Assembly: GCA_009843505.1 (NCBI GenBank)
Contig: VYDI01000047.1
Coordinates: 1 to 64,000, forward strand
Direction: 5' to 3'
Source: Holophagales bacterium
Lineage (GTDB): Bacteria > Acidobacteriota > Thermoanaerobaculia > Multivoradales > Multivoraceae
DNA length: 64,000 nucleotides
A program made the translations under genes and the position numbers. Position 1 is the first letter of the stretch; every line of letters starts with the position of its first letter. The notes beneath the pieces were generated by a model. That model saw only the letters and a list, made by a program, of their open reading frames with translations, was not told the DNA's origin and did not search any database. Shown piece after piece: positions 17,616-26,273 of the stretch.

Positions 17616-19319
17616 CTAGGGCAACGCGAACACGAAGACGCCGCTACCGCCTCGCGGGTTGTGTTCGTCGGGTACGAGGTCGGCTGGGAGAAGCGTCGCC
17701 CAGCTCGATCGGCTGATCGACCGGCCGGCCACGAACGCGACGAACTGCTTGCCGTCCACGGCATAGGTGATCGGGAACCCGTTCGCCATCGTCGGGAGCC
17801 GGCTCTGCCAGAGCGGCTCGCCGTTTCGCACGTCGTAGGCGTAGACGTGGCGGCCCCAGTCGCCGATGAACACGAGGTCCCCGCCGGTCGTCAGCGCCGC
17901 CGTGTTGAAGGGCACCCGGAGGCGCTGGCGCCAGAGGGTCTCGCCGGTCCGCAGGTCCAGTGCTCGAAACTCGCCCAGTTCGTTCGGCGCCTGCGGATGA
18001 AAGTGATTCGTCCGTCCGGGCCTGCTGCCTCCGCCGCCGCCCCCGGCGCGTTTCTCGACCGGGCCGAATGTGACGGTCTGACAACTGAGATTGAGCGGCA
18101 CGTAGAACGCCTCGGTCCCGGGGTGATACGCCATCGCCCGCAGGCTCTTGAAGCCAGCAGTACTGGGGCAGAAGGAGAGCTCCTCGCCGACGTCAGTTAG
18201 CATCCCGTCCCGGTAAGTCACCTCACCGGTCCGCGAGTCGACATCCAGGATGTTCTGATAGCCGAGGTCGGTCGCGCGCCCGAACTCGCCCGTGACCCGG
18301 TCGATCTCCCACAAAATCCCGAGCTTGCCCATCGTGAACAGCGAACGCTTGCCGTCGTAGTCGATCAGGATGCGCTCGAACGACTCGTCCATGTCGTGCG
18401 CATCGCCCGGGATGTGCTGGTAGTACCACCTCATCTCACCGGTCGCGGGGTCGAGCGCGAGCGTCGAGTTGCTGTAGAGGGCGGCGCCGTCGGTGCCGCG
18501 TGCGTCGCGGTTGTGCGGCTTCGGCTGCGACGTACCCCAGTAGACGAGCCCGGTGACCGGGTCATAGCTCCCGGTCATCCAGGCGTCGCTCCCCGCGCGA
18601 AACATGAGCGGCAAGTCGCCCCAGGTGTCGCCGCCGCGCTCGCCGGGCCGGGCAATGGTCGAGGTTCGCCAGAGCAACCGGCCGGTGCGGCCGTCGACGC
18701 CGACGATGTAGCAGGTGTCGTCACGGTAACGCCCGCAGCCTGTCAGCCCGGAGACGATCGTCCCGTCGGCGACGATCGGTCCGTTCGAAAAGGTAAAGCC
18801 TTCCTGATCGCCCCCGACCGGCGTGTCCCAACGCGCCTCGCCCGTCCGGGCATCCAGCCCGACGATGTGCGCATCGACCGTGTTCAGGATCACCAGATCC
18901 TGGTAGACAGCCATGCTGCGCGTCTGCGCCGCGCTTCGGCGTCGCACGTCCAGCTCACGGCGGTACTCCCAGATGAAGTCGCCGGTGCGCGCGTCGAGCG
19001 CCTGGACCACGTTGCCCGGGTTCGCGACATACATGACGCCGTCGTGCACGATGGGCGTCGTCTGCGACACTCCGCGTTCGAGGCCCCAGGACCAGGCGAG
19101 CCGGAGTTCCCCTACATTGCTCCGGTCGATCTGGTCAAGCGGGCTGTAGCCCCAACCGTTCAGGGTGCGCCGCCAGTTCAACCAGTCGCCCGGGTCGGGA
19201 TTCTGGAGCATCGCATCGGTGACCGGGGTGAAGTCCCGGCCCTGGGCCTGGGCGAGATTCGCCGTCGCCATGGCGAAGGCAGCGCATATGTAGGCTGTGA
19301 CCAATGCGCGACCCTTCAT
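17616..19319 (-). CDS. Secreted PQQ-dependent alcohol dehydrogenase
   Basis: A 567-residue quinoprotein propeller with a signal peptide (cleavage near A-Q-A-Q-G). Blades show A-L-D-A-R-T-G-D-F-I-W and related D-x-x-T-G-x-x-x-W elements. W-G-D-L-P-L-M-F-R-A-G-S-D-A-W and Y-W-G-T-S-Q-P-K-P-H-N-R-D correspond to the active-site region of methanol/ethanol quinoprotein dehydrogenases. There is no cytochrome domain, so electrons probably pass to the cytochrome c domain of the downstream partner. The ATG at 19319 has GGAGG 5 nt upstream. The frame is open up to 19370, but that would add a non-signal N-terminus. No PQQ synthesis genes are present. Confidence 0.87.
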   Translation of the reverse strand: MKGRALVTAYICAAFAMATANLAQAQGRDFTPVTDAMLQNPDPGDWLNWRRTLNGWGYSPLDQIDRSNVGELRLAWSWGLERGVSQTTPIVHDGVMYVANPGNVVQALDARTGDFIWEYRRELDVRRRSAAQTRSMAVYQDLVILNTVDAHIVGLDARTGEARWDTPVGGDQEGFTFSNGPIVADGTIVSGLTGCGRYRDDTCYIVGVDGRTGRLLWRTSTIARPGERGGDTWGDLPLMFRAGSDAWMTGSYDPVTGLVYWGTSQPKPHNRDARGTDGAALYSNSTLALDPATGEMRWYYQHIPGDAHDMDESFERILIDYDGKRSLFTMGKLGILWEIDRVTGEFGRATDLGYQNILDVDSRTGEVTYRDGMLTDVGEELSFCPSTAGFKSLRAMAYHPGTEAFYVPLNLSCQTVTFGPVEKRAGGGGGGSRPGRTNHFHPQAPNELGEFRALDLRTGETLWRQRLRVPFNTAALTTGGDLVFIGDWGRHVYAYDVRNGEPLWQSRLPTMANGFPITYAVDGKQFVAFVAGRSISRSSWATLLPADLVPDEHNPRGGSGVFVFALP

Positions 19320-19368
19320 GTCAACCTCCAGCGATGACTCTACACCTCGTTCAATCCAGGAGAAGGGC

Positions 19369-20391
19369 ATGGCGCTAGAGAACTACGCCGATCTCGTTCA
19401 GACAACCTGGTATCCGCCACGAGAGTCAGATGCGGGCGTGCTATTCAAAGTTGTCGACGAGCGCCCTCAAAGCGCCAACGCCCATGGGAACGACAATGTC
19501 GGTTTCGCGGCAGATTATCGGCAATACAGTGCTCAGTGCGGAGTCATCCGCCCGCCGAGCCTCTACCGCCGGAACCTCGGTCCTGTCTTTGAAAGGGTTC
19601 TGACGGCACCGCCTGGTGCCGTCATCATCGAAACAGGGTGTGGTGTAGGTATCGGCGCGCTTGGCATCAAGAGACGGCATATGGCGCGCGGTCCTGGCGT
19701 CGTCCACTACCTGGCCCTGGATGCTCAGGGCCATATGGATCAGGTGTTTCGTGATCTATCACGGGAGGGAGTGGCCGTCGACGGGCTGGTTCGAAGGGCC
19801 TTGTGCAAGACCCTGGAGCTGCAACCCGATGCAACGGACCGCGCGGTACTCGCGGAGATCATGGCCTGCCTGATGAGCGGTCTTGCCTTTCTGCCACATG
19901 GCATGGCCGAGGATGTGTTGAGCAGCGCGCTCATCCCAGAACGAATCGCCCAGCCGGTTCTCTGGTTCGAGCAGCAGGGGGCGCGTCAGTACAGTCCTGA
20001 CAAGCTGCCGCTTTACCTTGGCGTCTTGCGGCAACTGTTTCAGGGGAACGCGGACTCAATGGGGATGTGCCACCTGATCGGGATGGATACGGGGTACAGT
20101 CTTGCCTTTGTAGAAGTACCCGGTGGATTCATCCCTCTCGAGTACTACCTCGAGCATCATTTCGAAGACATGTTCCATGTCGAGATGGTGTCGGGCGCGC
20201 AGGGAGTCAAGGTGGAAACGTGTACCGCGATGACGTTGCACCTGTACCGGCCGAGCCGTCCTCCTGATGAGATCGATCTGGGGCTTGAGCTGGCTCGTTA
20301 CATGACCATCGAGATCGACTTCGGTCCAAGCCCGATAGCAGGACAGGACCGGAAGGTGCTGGCGCCGGCGACCCTGTATTGTCCAGTGTAA
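19369..20391 (+). CDS. Hypothetical protein, possibly transferred
   Basis: A 340-residue protein I do not recognise. The ATG at 19369 has an AGGAGAAGG site just upstream. It has no signal peptide. The stretch V-I-I-E-T-G-C-G-V-G-I-G-A-L-G (around residues 84-98) resembles motif I of SAM-dependent methyltransferases, but the acidic post-motif and other methyltransferase features are not clear. Two C-terminal strands (T-C-T-A-M-T-L-H-L-Y-R-P; L-A-R-Y-M-T-I-E-I-D-F-G) look like a beta-sheet core. By eye its codon use is less GC-biased at third positions than in flanking genes, which suggests transfer or weak selection. It is divergent from the PQQ dehydrogenase gene at 19319. Confidence 0.7.
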   Translation: MALENYADLVQTTWYPPRESDAGVLFKVVDERPQSANAHGNDNVGFAADYRQYSAQCGVIRPPSLYRRNLGPVFERVLTAPPGAVIIETGCGVGIGALGIKRRHMARGPGVVHYLALDAQGHMDQVFRDLSREGVAVDGLVRRALCKTLELQPDATDRAVLAEIMACLMSGLAFLPHGMAEDVLSSALIPERIAQPVLWFEQQGARQYSPDKLPLYLGVLRQLFQGNADSMGMCHLIGMDTGYSLAFVEVPGGFIPLEYYLEHHFEDMFHVEMVSGAQGVKVETCTAMTLHLYRPSRPPDEIDLGLELARYMTIEIDFGPSPIAGQDRKVLAPATLYCPV

Positions 20392-20477
20392 CCTCAGTGT
20401 CGTTCTCAGTTCGATCTGGTTGGCGAGATGCGAAGAGAGACCGTCAAGGCCGGAATCGGCCGCGAAAGGAGATCGCG

Positions 20478-21512
20478 ATGACTTGCCGTAGCGCAGGTAC
20501 GCCGCTGACCCGGCTGCCGTTCGCCCTGGCCCTCGTAGGTGTGTTTGGGATCGTGGCGGCCGGCACCGCAGCCTGGGCGGCCGACGACAGCGGCTGGAAA
20601 GCGCCGCGCAACGCCTTCGGTCAGCCTGATCTTCAGGGGGTCTGGGCCAACAACATCGCGACTCCGCTCGAGCGGCCCGAGGCCCTGGCCGGTCGGGAGA
20701 CCCTCACCGACGCCGAGCTGGCCGCGATCCGGGAGAGGGCGGAGTCGCTCTTCGGTCTCGATAGTGACGATGCCGCGTTTGGCGACAGCGTCTTCAACCT
20801 CGCTCTGAACGAGGCAGAGTCGTTCACGTCGACGGACGCCGCCACCGGCAACTACAACCAGTTCTGGGTCGCCGAGCGCGACTGGGACAACCGCACCTCG
20901 CTGATCGTCGACCCTCCGAACGGCCGCCTGCCCCCCCTGACGGACGAAGGCGAGAAGCGTGCCGCCGTGCTTCGTGCGGCCAGAAACGCACGGGCAGCGG
21001 GTCCGGAGGATCGCAGCCTCACCGAGCGCTGCATCTCCTTCGGCGTACCTCGCCTCCGCGCCGCCTACAACAGCTACACCCAGATCTTTCAGGGCGAGGA
21101 CCATGTCGTCTTGCTCATGGAGATGATCCACGACGCGCGCGTCGTCCCGATCGACGGCAGGCCCCACCTGCCGGAGGACGTCCGGCTTTGGCACGGCGAC
21201 TCGAGGGGTCACTGGGAAGGCGAGACTCTGGTCATCGAGACCCGCAACTTCTCGGACACCGGTGGCTATCGGGGAGCGACCGGCAACCTGCAGCTCGTGG
21301 AACGGCTGACTCGGGTGGGGCCCGAGACCCTGGAGTACGTGGTCACGCTCGACGATCCGCAGACCTGGACGGAGCCGTGGACCGTGATGATCCCGCTCAG
21401 GAAGTCGCCCGACGATCTCTTCGAGTTCGCCTGTCACGAGGGTAACTACGGCCTGGAGGGGATCCTCGCCGGGGCGCGGGCAGAAGAGGCCGCATTGGCG
21501 GCATCAAGATAG
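20478..21512 (+). CDS. Secreted protein of unknown function (paralogue 1)
   Basis: A 344-residue exported protein with a signal peptide (cleavage near A-W-A-A-D-D). It shares with the gene at 23670 an ordered set of motifs: G-x-P-D-L-x-G near the mature N-terminus, D-P-P-N-G-R-L-P-P-L-T, a Cys in T-E-R-C-I-S-F-G, A-Y-N-S-Y-T-Q-I, D-H-V-V-L-L-M-E-M-I-H-D-A-R-V-V, W-E-G-E-T-L-V-I-E-T-R-N-F and a final H-E-G-N-Y-G-L-E-G-I-L. This family is abundant in soil and marine Acidobacteriota and Proteobacteria without an assigned function. The ATG at 20478 has AAAGGAG upstream. Confidence 0.8.
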   Translation: MTCRSAGTPLTRLPFALALVGVFGIVAAGTAAWAADDSGWKAPRNAFGQPDLQGVWANNIATPLERPEALAGRETLTDAELAAIRERAESLFGLDSDDAAFGDSVFNLALNEAESFTSTDAATGNYNQFWVAERDWDNRTSLIVDPPNGRLPPLTDEGEKRAAVLRAARNARAAGPEDRSLTERCISFGVPRLRAAYNSYTQIFQGEDHVVLLMEMIHDARVVPIDGRPHLPEDVRLWHGDSRGHWEGETLVIETRNFSDTGGYRGATGNLQLVERLTRVGPETLEYVVTLDDPQTWTEPWTVMIPLRKSPDDLFEFACHEGNYGLEGILAGARAEEAALAASR

Positions 21513-21524
21513 ACGACTGGGGGC

Positions 21525-21929
21525 TCAGGACGTCGCGGCACTGGCCGCCAGGTTTCTGACGGTATCGATCATGTCGGTCATCGCGCTACCAGAGCCGAAC
21601 ACTGCCGCGACACCCTTGTCGAGCATCTTCCCGGCGTCCTCCTCGGTAATGACCGAACCACCGAGAACCACGGGCACGTCGAGGTCGTTCTGCTTCAGCA
21701 GCTCGAGGAGTTCGGGTGTGTAGTACAGATACTCCCAGGAATGAGAGCTGATGCCGATGACATCCGCGTCTTCCTGCATGGCAGCCTGCACGATGGTCTC
21801 CGGGGTGTTGAAGCAACCGGTGTAGATGACCTCCATACCCTGGTCGCGAAGCATCCTGGCGATGCCGATTGCGCCCAGCTCGTGCTGGTCCATACCCAGC
21901 ACGCCGACCAGCACGCGAATCGGGGTCAC
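21525..21929 (-). CDS. Acyl-CoA mutase small subunit, B12-binding
   Basis: A 134-residue stand-alone cobalamin-binding domain. D14-x-H16-x-x-G19 is the base-off B12 motif, with His16 as the lower cobalt ligand. It is followed by I-G-I-S-S-H-S, V-V-L-G-G-S-V-I and F-G-S-G-S, which match the Rossmann-like domain at the C-terminus of methylmalonyl-CoA mutases. It overlaps the large-subunit gene by 4 nt (ATGA) and must assemble with it to form an active mutase. Confidence 0.9.
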   Translation of the reverse strand: MTPIRVLVGVLGMDQHELGAIGIARMLRDQGMEVIYTGCFNTPETIVQAAMQEDADVIGISSHSWEYLYYTPELLELLKQNDLDVPVVLGGSVITEEDAGKMLDKGVAAVFGSGSAMTDMIDTVRNLAASAATS

Positions 21930-23530
21930 TGCGCACTTCCGATGGGCGACTCGAGATGACCGTAGGGGTCGTAGGGTGTGCCCCAGGCCTGACGGAGAAT
22001 GCCGGCGATCTCACCCATGGTTGCCCCGGCCAGCGTGCACTCGAGCACCGCTTCAAGCATGTTCTCGTCGGTCTGCACGACGTCGTGCAAGCGCTGAAGC
22101 GAGTCCAGCAACGGTTTGTGATCGCGCTTGTCGCGGTAAGCCGATATCTCCTCAACCCGATCGAAGAGGGGTTCGATCTTCTCCTCGCTGATATCCCGCA
22201 GCAGCGTGTCCTGCTCGGCGGGCATCTGGTGTACGTTCATTCCGACTTTCAGCACTTCCCCGTCGTGGACCTGCCGGTGGTAGCGGCCCATCGTGCCGTG
22301 GAAGAACTGTTTGAAGTAACCACTGCTGACCAGCTCGGCCGGATCGCCGAGCGACTCGATCTCGTTGACCATGTCCAGAATCCTGGCTTCGACCTCATCG
22401 GTGAGCGACTCCATGAACCACGATCCACCGAACGGATCCTGCACGCTGTTGATGTTCGTCTCGAGGTCAATCACCTGCTGCGTGCGCAGCCCGACCAGAT
22501 GCGCCTCCTTGCTGGGGGTTCGGTAGCCCTCGTCAAAGGTCGAGATCTCGAGCGCGGTGACCCCGGCCAGTCCGAGTGCGACCGTCTGGACCGCGCCGCG
22601 CACGATGTTGTTGGCTGGCTGCTCGGTCGTCAGCGAAAGTCCCGAGGTGTGCACGGCGATGTTGACCGCCTGTGAGCGCGGGTCCTTGGCGCCGAACTCT
22701 TCTTTCATCATGCGCGCGAAGATGCGACGCATGGCGCGGATCTTCGCGATCTCCTCGTAGAAGTCCATCGAGCAATTGGTGAGGATGGCGATGCGCGGGG
22801 CGAAGCTGTCGATGTCGAGACCGCGTGCGAGAAGCGCGCGCACGATGTGCCGTATCTCGACGAAGCCGAGGGCCGCCTCCTCGACCGCGTTCAGGCCCGC
22901 TTCACTGAAGAAATAGGTGTCTTCGAGAAAACCGTGGAATTTCGGCATCTCCTTGCTGCAGAACTCGATGACGTCGCAGGACATCCGCAGGTGGAGATCG
23001 AAGGGCATCTTGTACGCATAGGAGCAGTGTTCGGAGTAGAACGGCCACTCGATCACGGAACCGCGGAGCACGCCCGGCGAGACACCGCGTTCCTTCGCGA
23101 GCAGATAGAGGCTTGCCACCGTGAACATCGACGGCCCGGAACTCGAAATCGACATCTGGTCGAGCGGGATGCCGTCGAGCAGTTGGCGGTAATCATCATG
23201 ACGACAGAGTGAGACGCCTTGCGTGCCAACGGTGTATCGCGCGAGTGGGTGATCGGGATCCATCAACGACATCGTTGGACTGTCACCGATCACATCGAGA
23301 CCGGTCTGGCCCAGAGTCATCAGATACTTGAACTGCTCATTTGAGCGTTTGGGATCGCCTTCACCGGACAACTCGCGCTGAATCCAGCCCCGCCCGGAAT
23401 AGGCACGGGTGCCGCGGGTAAACGGGTACTCCCCCGGATTGCCGAAGCGCCTGCTGTAGTCGCCATTCGCATCGGAGGGCCCGTAAACGGGTGACAGGTT
23501 GATACCCGAGCGGGTCGCGTTTTCTTTCAT
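21926..23530 (-). CDS. Divergent acyl-CoA mutase large subunit
   Basis: A 534-residue TIM-barrel subunit of the methylmalonyl-CoA mutase superfamily lacking its own B12 domain, which is supplied by the next gene. Shared features are P-G-E-Y-P-F-T-R-G near residue 32, G-Q-T-G-L-D-V near 72, M-S-I-S-S-S-G-P-S near 124 and D-P-F-G-G-S-W-F near 361. The segment after T-R-G, normally holding Y-x-x-x-P-W-T-x-R-Q-Y-A-G in methylmalonyl-CoA mutase, reads R-G-W-I-Q-R-E-L-S-G here. The substrate pocket is therefore changed. It could be an isobutyryl-, 2-hydroxyisobutyryl- or other acyl-CoA mutase. No MeaB/ArgK chaperone or epimerase is adjacent. The start is the ATG at 23530, with GGGAG 7 nt upstream. 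Confidence 0.88.
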   Translation of the reverse strand: MKENATRSGINLSPVYGPSDANGDYSRRFGNPGEYPFTRGTRAYSGRGWIQRELSGEGDPKRSNEQFKYLMTLGQTGLDVIGDSPTMSLMDPDHPLARYTVGTQGVSLCRHDDYRQLLDGIPLDQMSISSSGPSMFTVASLYLLAKERGVSPGVLRGSVIEWPFYSEHCSYAYKMPFDLHLRMSCDVIEFCSKEMPKFHGFLEDTYFFSEAGLNAVEEAALGFVEIRHIVRALLARGLDIDSFAPRIAILTNCSMDFYEEIAKIRAMRRIFARMMKEEFGAKDPRSQAVNIAVHTSGLSLTTEQPANNIVRGAVQTVALGLAGVTALEISTFDEGYRTPSKEAHLVGLRTQQVIDLETNINSVQDPFGGSWFMESLTDEVEARILDMVNEIESLGDPAELVSSGYFKQFFHGTMGRYHRQVHDGEVLKVGMNVHQMPAEQDTLLRDISEEKIEPLFDRVEEISAYRDKRDHKPLLDSLQRLHDVVQTDENMLEAVLECTLAGATMGEIAGILRQAWGTPYDPYGHLESPIGSAQ

Positions 23531-23669
23531 GGTGATTCTCCCGTACCGAGCGGGCCGATGAAACACACGGTTTCCCGGAACCGTACGACTATACTCGAGA
23601 CGTCGGGCCCGGTGTTAGGCTTGCGGGTTGATGTCACGATTTGATCAGGATGCATGAGAGGAAGGACGC

Positions 23670-24746
23670 GTGAAGAGAGTCGTCCGATCCCTGTCGACTG
23701 TCGCGCTCGTGCTCGGCCTGAATCCTGGAATCGCCGCCGCCGGCGACGGGGTGCCGCGGACTGCCAGTGGCCGTCCCGATCTCACGGGGAACTACAACGC
23801 GGCGACGGTGACCCCGCTCCAGCGCCCGGAACGCTACGGTGACAACCTCTATCTCAGCAAGGAGGAGGTGGCGCGGATCGAGGGCAACATGGCTGCGCGA
23901 ATCGAGGAGGAATCCGAGGCGAGCGACCCGGATCGTGAGGCGCCACCCGAGGGTGGCGACGGATCGGACGGCGGTTCTGGCAACGTCGGCGGCTACAACT
24001 TCTTCTGGCTCGACCGGGGCACCGAGGCCTTCGCGGTGGATGGCAGGTTTCGTACTTCGATTCTGATCGATCCACCGAACGGTCGTTTTCCACCGATGAC
24101 CGAGAGCGCGGCCAAACGCAGGGCCGCGACCGAAGCAAAGATCGTGCGCGGCGACAACGACGGCACGGCATTCTGGCTCGACAGCGACGAGCCCGGACCG
24201 TTCGACGGTCCGGAGTCGCTGCTGGCCCAGGAGCGTTGCATCGTGGGGTTCACCGGCGCCGCGCCGACGCTCCCCAGCGGCTACAACAACTACAAGACCA
24301 TCGTCCAGACCGAGGATCACGTCATGATTCTGATCGAGATGGTTCACGACGCGCGGGTGGTGCGGATGAAGTCCGAGGGACGCGCCGTAGAGCATCTGCC
24401 GTCGGAGATCAAGAAGTGGGCCGGCGATTCGATCGGGTGGTGGGAGGGCGACACGTTGGTCGTCGACACGACGAACTTCCATCCCGACGCGTTTCTCCTT
24501 GGTGGCTCCACGGAGATGCACGTAGTCGAGCGCTTTACCAAGCTCGAGGACGGCGACGTGCTCTACCGCTTCACGGTGGACGATCCCTCATCGTGGACAG
24601 CGCCCTGGACCGGCGAGTATGTGTTGCGTTCGACGACTGACCGGGTCTTCGAGTACGCCTGCCACGAGGGGAACTACTCCCTGGGGAACATCCTGCGCGG
24701 CGCTCGCGTGCTCGAGGCGGACGCGTTGGGGAACTCCGGAGAGTAG
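23670..24746 (+). CDS. Secreted protein of unknown function (paralogue 2)
   Basis: A 358-residue exported protein with a signal peptide (cleavage near A-A-A-G-D). It shares the motif order of the gene at 20478: G-R-P-D-L-T-G-N-Y, D-P-P-N-G-R-F-P-P-M-T, E-R-C-I-V-G-F, Y-N-N-Y-K-T-I, E-M-V-H-D-A-R-V-V, W-W-E-G-D-T-L-V-V-D-T-T-N-F and C-H-E-G-N-Y-S-L-G-N-I-L. It has an extra Gly/Asp/Ser-rich segment around residues 90-105. The GTG start has GAGAGGAAGG upstream. It is divergent from the mutase operon across 139 nt. A TATACT at 23590-23595 could be a -10 box, but no good -35 is visible. Confidence 0.8.
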   Translation: MKRVVRSLSTVALVLGLNPGIAAAGDGVPRTASGRPDLTGNYNAATVTPLQRPERYGDNLYLSKEEVARIEGNMAARIEEESEASDPDREAPPEGGDGSDGGSGNVGGYNFFWLDRGTEAFAVDGRFRTSILIDPPNGRFPPMTESAAKRRAATEAKIVRGDNDGTAFWLDSDEPGPFDGPESLLAQERCIVGFTGAAPTLPSGYNNYKTIVQTEDHVMILIEMVHDARVVRMKSEGRAVEHLPSEIKKWAGDSIGWWEGDTLVVDTTNFHPDAFLLGGSTEMHVVERFTKLEDGDVLYRFTVDDPSSWTAPWTGEYVLRSTTDRVFEYACHEGNYSLGNILRGARVLEADALGNSGE

Positions 24747-24757
24747 GCCACCGGGCC

Positions 24758-26266
24758 TCAGAAGAAGAGCTGAACCGTCTGACCGTGAAGCGAGTGCAGG
24801 GTTCCGCGATGGTTGATCCACATTGGCTCGGAGAGTTCAGCCTCCCACGCAGCCAGCTCGCTCTCCAGGCGCTCGACGATCTCGGGGTGTCGATCGGCTA
24901 TGTTGCTGGTTTCGCCGATGTCGGCCTCCAGGTCGTACAGAACGGTGGTCTGACCCATGGGTGAGTCGTCGGGCGGGTACGCCGCCCCCGGCAGGACCTG
25001 GCCCGGCGGCCCGGCTGGGATCCGGATATCGGTGTTGTTCACTTTCCACATCTTCCACTTGCCCCAGCGGATGGCGATGTTCGGTGCCGCCCGCCAATAG
25101 AGAAACTCGTGCGGCGGTTCGCTGGTCTCGCCGCGCAGATGGGGAAGCAGATCGACGCTGTCCGGGCTATCCGCTACGAAACCGCTCGCGGCAGCGAACG
25201 TGGCGTAGAGATCGAGAGCGCTGGCAAGCCCGTGGTAGACCTCGCCCTGAGGAAGGCCCGCCGGCCACTTGAGGATGAAGGGGACGCGATGACCGCCTTC
25301 CAGGTGGTAGCGCTTGTGCCCCGCCAGCGGCGCGTTGGTGCAGATCGGCTCGGGCATGTAGTTGATGCACCCATTGTCGGAGAGAAAGACGACCAGCGTG
25401 TTGCGCTCGAGGTCGTGCTTGCGTAGAGCCGCGACGACGTCGCCGACGTAGTCGTCGAGCGAGACGACCATCGCGGCGTAGACGCGCGCTCCATCGCCTT
25501 CGATGTGCTGCGCCCGCTCCATGTACTCGTCGGTCGCCTGCAGCGGGGTGTGCGGAGTGTTGGGTGTCAGCATCAGGAGGAAGCGCTCGTCGGCGTGGCG
25601 ATCGATGAAGTCGACCGCCTTCTCGGCAAAGACGTCCGTCAGATACTCCTCGACCTCGATCACCTCGAAGCCGTCGCGGATGACACGCGACGCGCTGGTG
25701 CGGGTGGTGGGGGCTCCCTCGGCGGGCCACTCGTGTGTGCCTGGAAGTCGGGAGTCGATGTAGCTGGAGGCGCCTCCCAGCAATCCGTAGAACTCGTCGA
25801 AGCCGCGGTGGAGTGGATGGTGCGGCTCGGCGACGCCCAGGTGCCACTTGCCGATCAGGCCGGTGGCATAGCCGGCGTCCTGAAAGTGGTTGGCGACCGT
25901 TCTCTGATCCAGCGGAAGTCCGAGGTCGTGGTCGGTTGGGTTGTACTCCCAGCCGAAGCGATTCTGATAGCGCCCGGTGTGGAAACCCGCACGCATCGGG
26001 CTGCAGACGGCTGCGGACACATGACCGTCGGTCAGGCGCACGCCGTCGCGTGCCAACTGGTCGATGTGAGGCGTGGGGATCTGCGAGCCGTACACACCGA
26101 TGTCGCCGTAGCCCAGGTCGTCGGCGACGATGACGACGATGTTCGGCGGCGGCGGTGGCGCCGGTGGGGGAACCGGGGCCTCCGGTCGTGGCTCGGAAGG
26201 TTGACAGCCGAACGCGGCGATCAGTCCCGCGGCGAGCGCGCAGTCTCGGAATCGAAGCGCCATCAT
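24758..26266 (-). CDS. Sulfatase lipoprotein
   Basis: A 502-residue arylsulfatase-family (S1) enzyme on the cell surface or in the periplasm, hydrolysing sulfate esters. The lipobox is A-A-F-G-C, followed by a proline-rich spacer, then N-I-V-V-I-V-A-D-D-L-G-Y-G-D (metal ligands). The formylglycine site is C88-S-P-M-R-A-G, with Met in place of the usual Ser after Pro. G-K-W-H-L-G, H-T-P-L and S-D-N-G-C complete the active-site set. The ATG at 26266 lies 7 nt past the stop of the PQQ dehydrogenase. The three genes 28279-29571, 26274-28238 and this one look like one operon. Confidence 0.9.
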   Translation of the reverse strand: MMALRFRDCALAAGLIAAFGCQPSEPRPEAPVPPPAPPPPPNIVVIVADDLGYGDIGVYGSQIPTPHIDQLARDGVRLTDGHVSAAVCSPMRAGFHTGRYQNRFGWEYNPTDHDLGLPLDQRTVANHFQDAGYATGLIGKWHLGVAEPHHPLHRGFDEFYGLLGGASSYIDSRLPGTHEWPAEGAPTTRTSASRVIRDGFEVIEVEEYLTDVFAEKAVDFIDRHADERFLLMLTPNTPHTPLQATDEYMERAQHIEGDGARVYAAMVVSLDDYVGDVVAALRKHDLERNTLVVFLSDNGCINYMPEPICTNAPLAGHKRYHLEGGHRVPFILKWPAGLPQGEVYHGLASALDLYATFAAASGFVADSPDSVDLLPHLRGETSEPPHEFLYWRAAPNIAIRWGKWKMWKVNNTDIRIPAGPPGQVLPGAAYPPDDSPMGQTTVLYDLEADIGETSNIADRHPEIVERLESELAAWEAELSEPMWINHRGTLHSLHGQTVQLFF

Positions 26267-26273
26267 CACTTTG

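Noticed and set aside
23590..23595. TATACT as a promoter -10 box before the gene at 23670.
   Set aside because: No -35 hexamer at 16-18 nt. Single hexamers are expected by chance.
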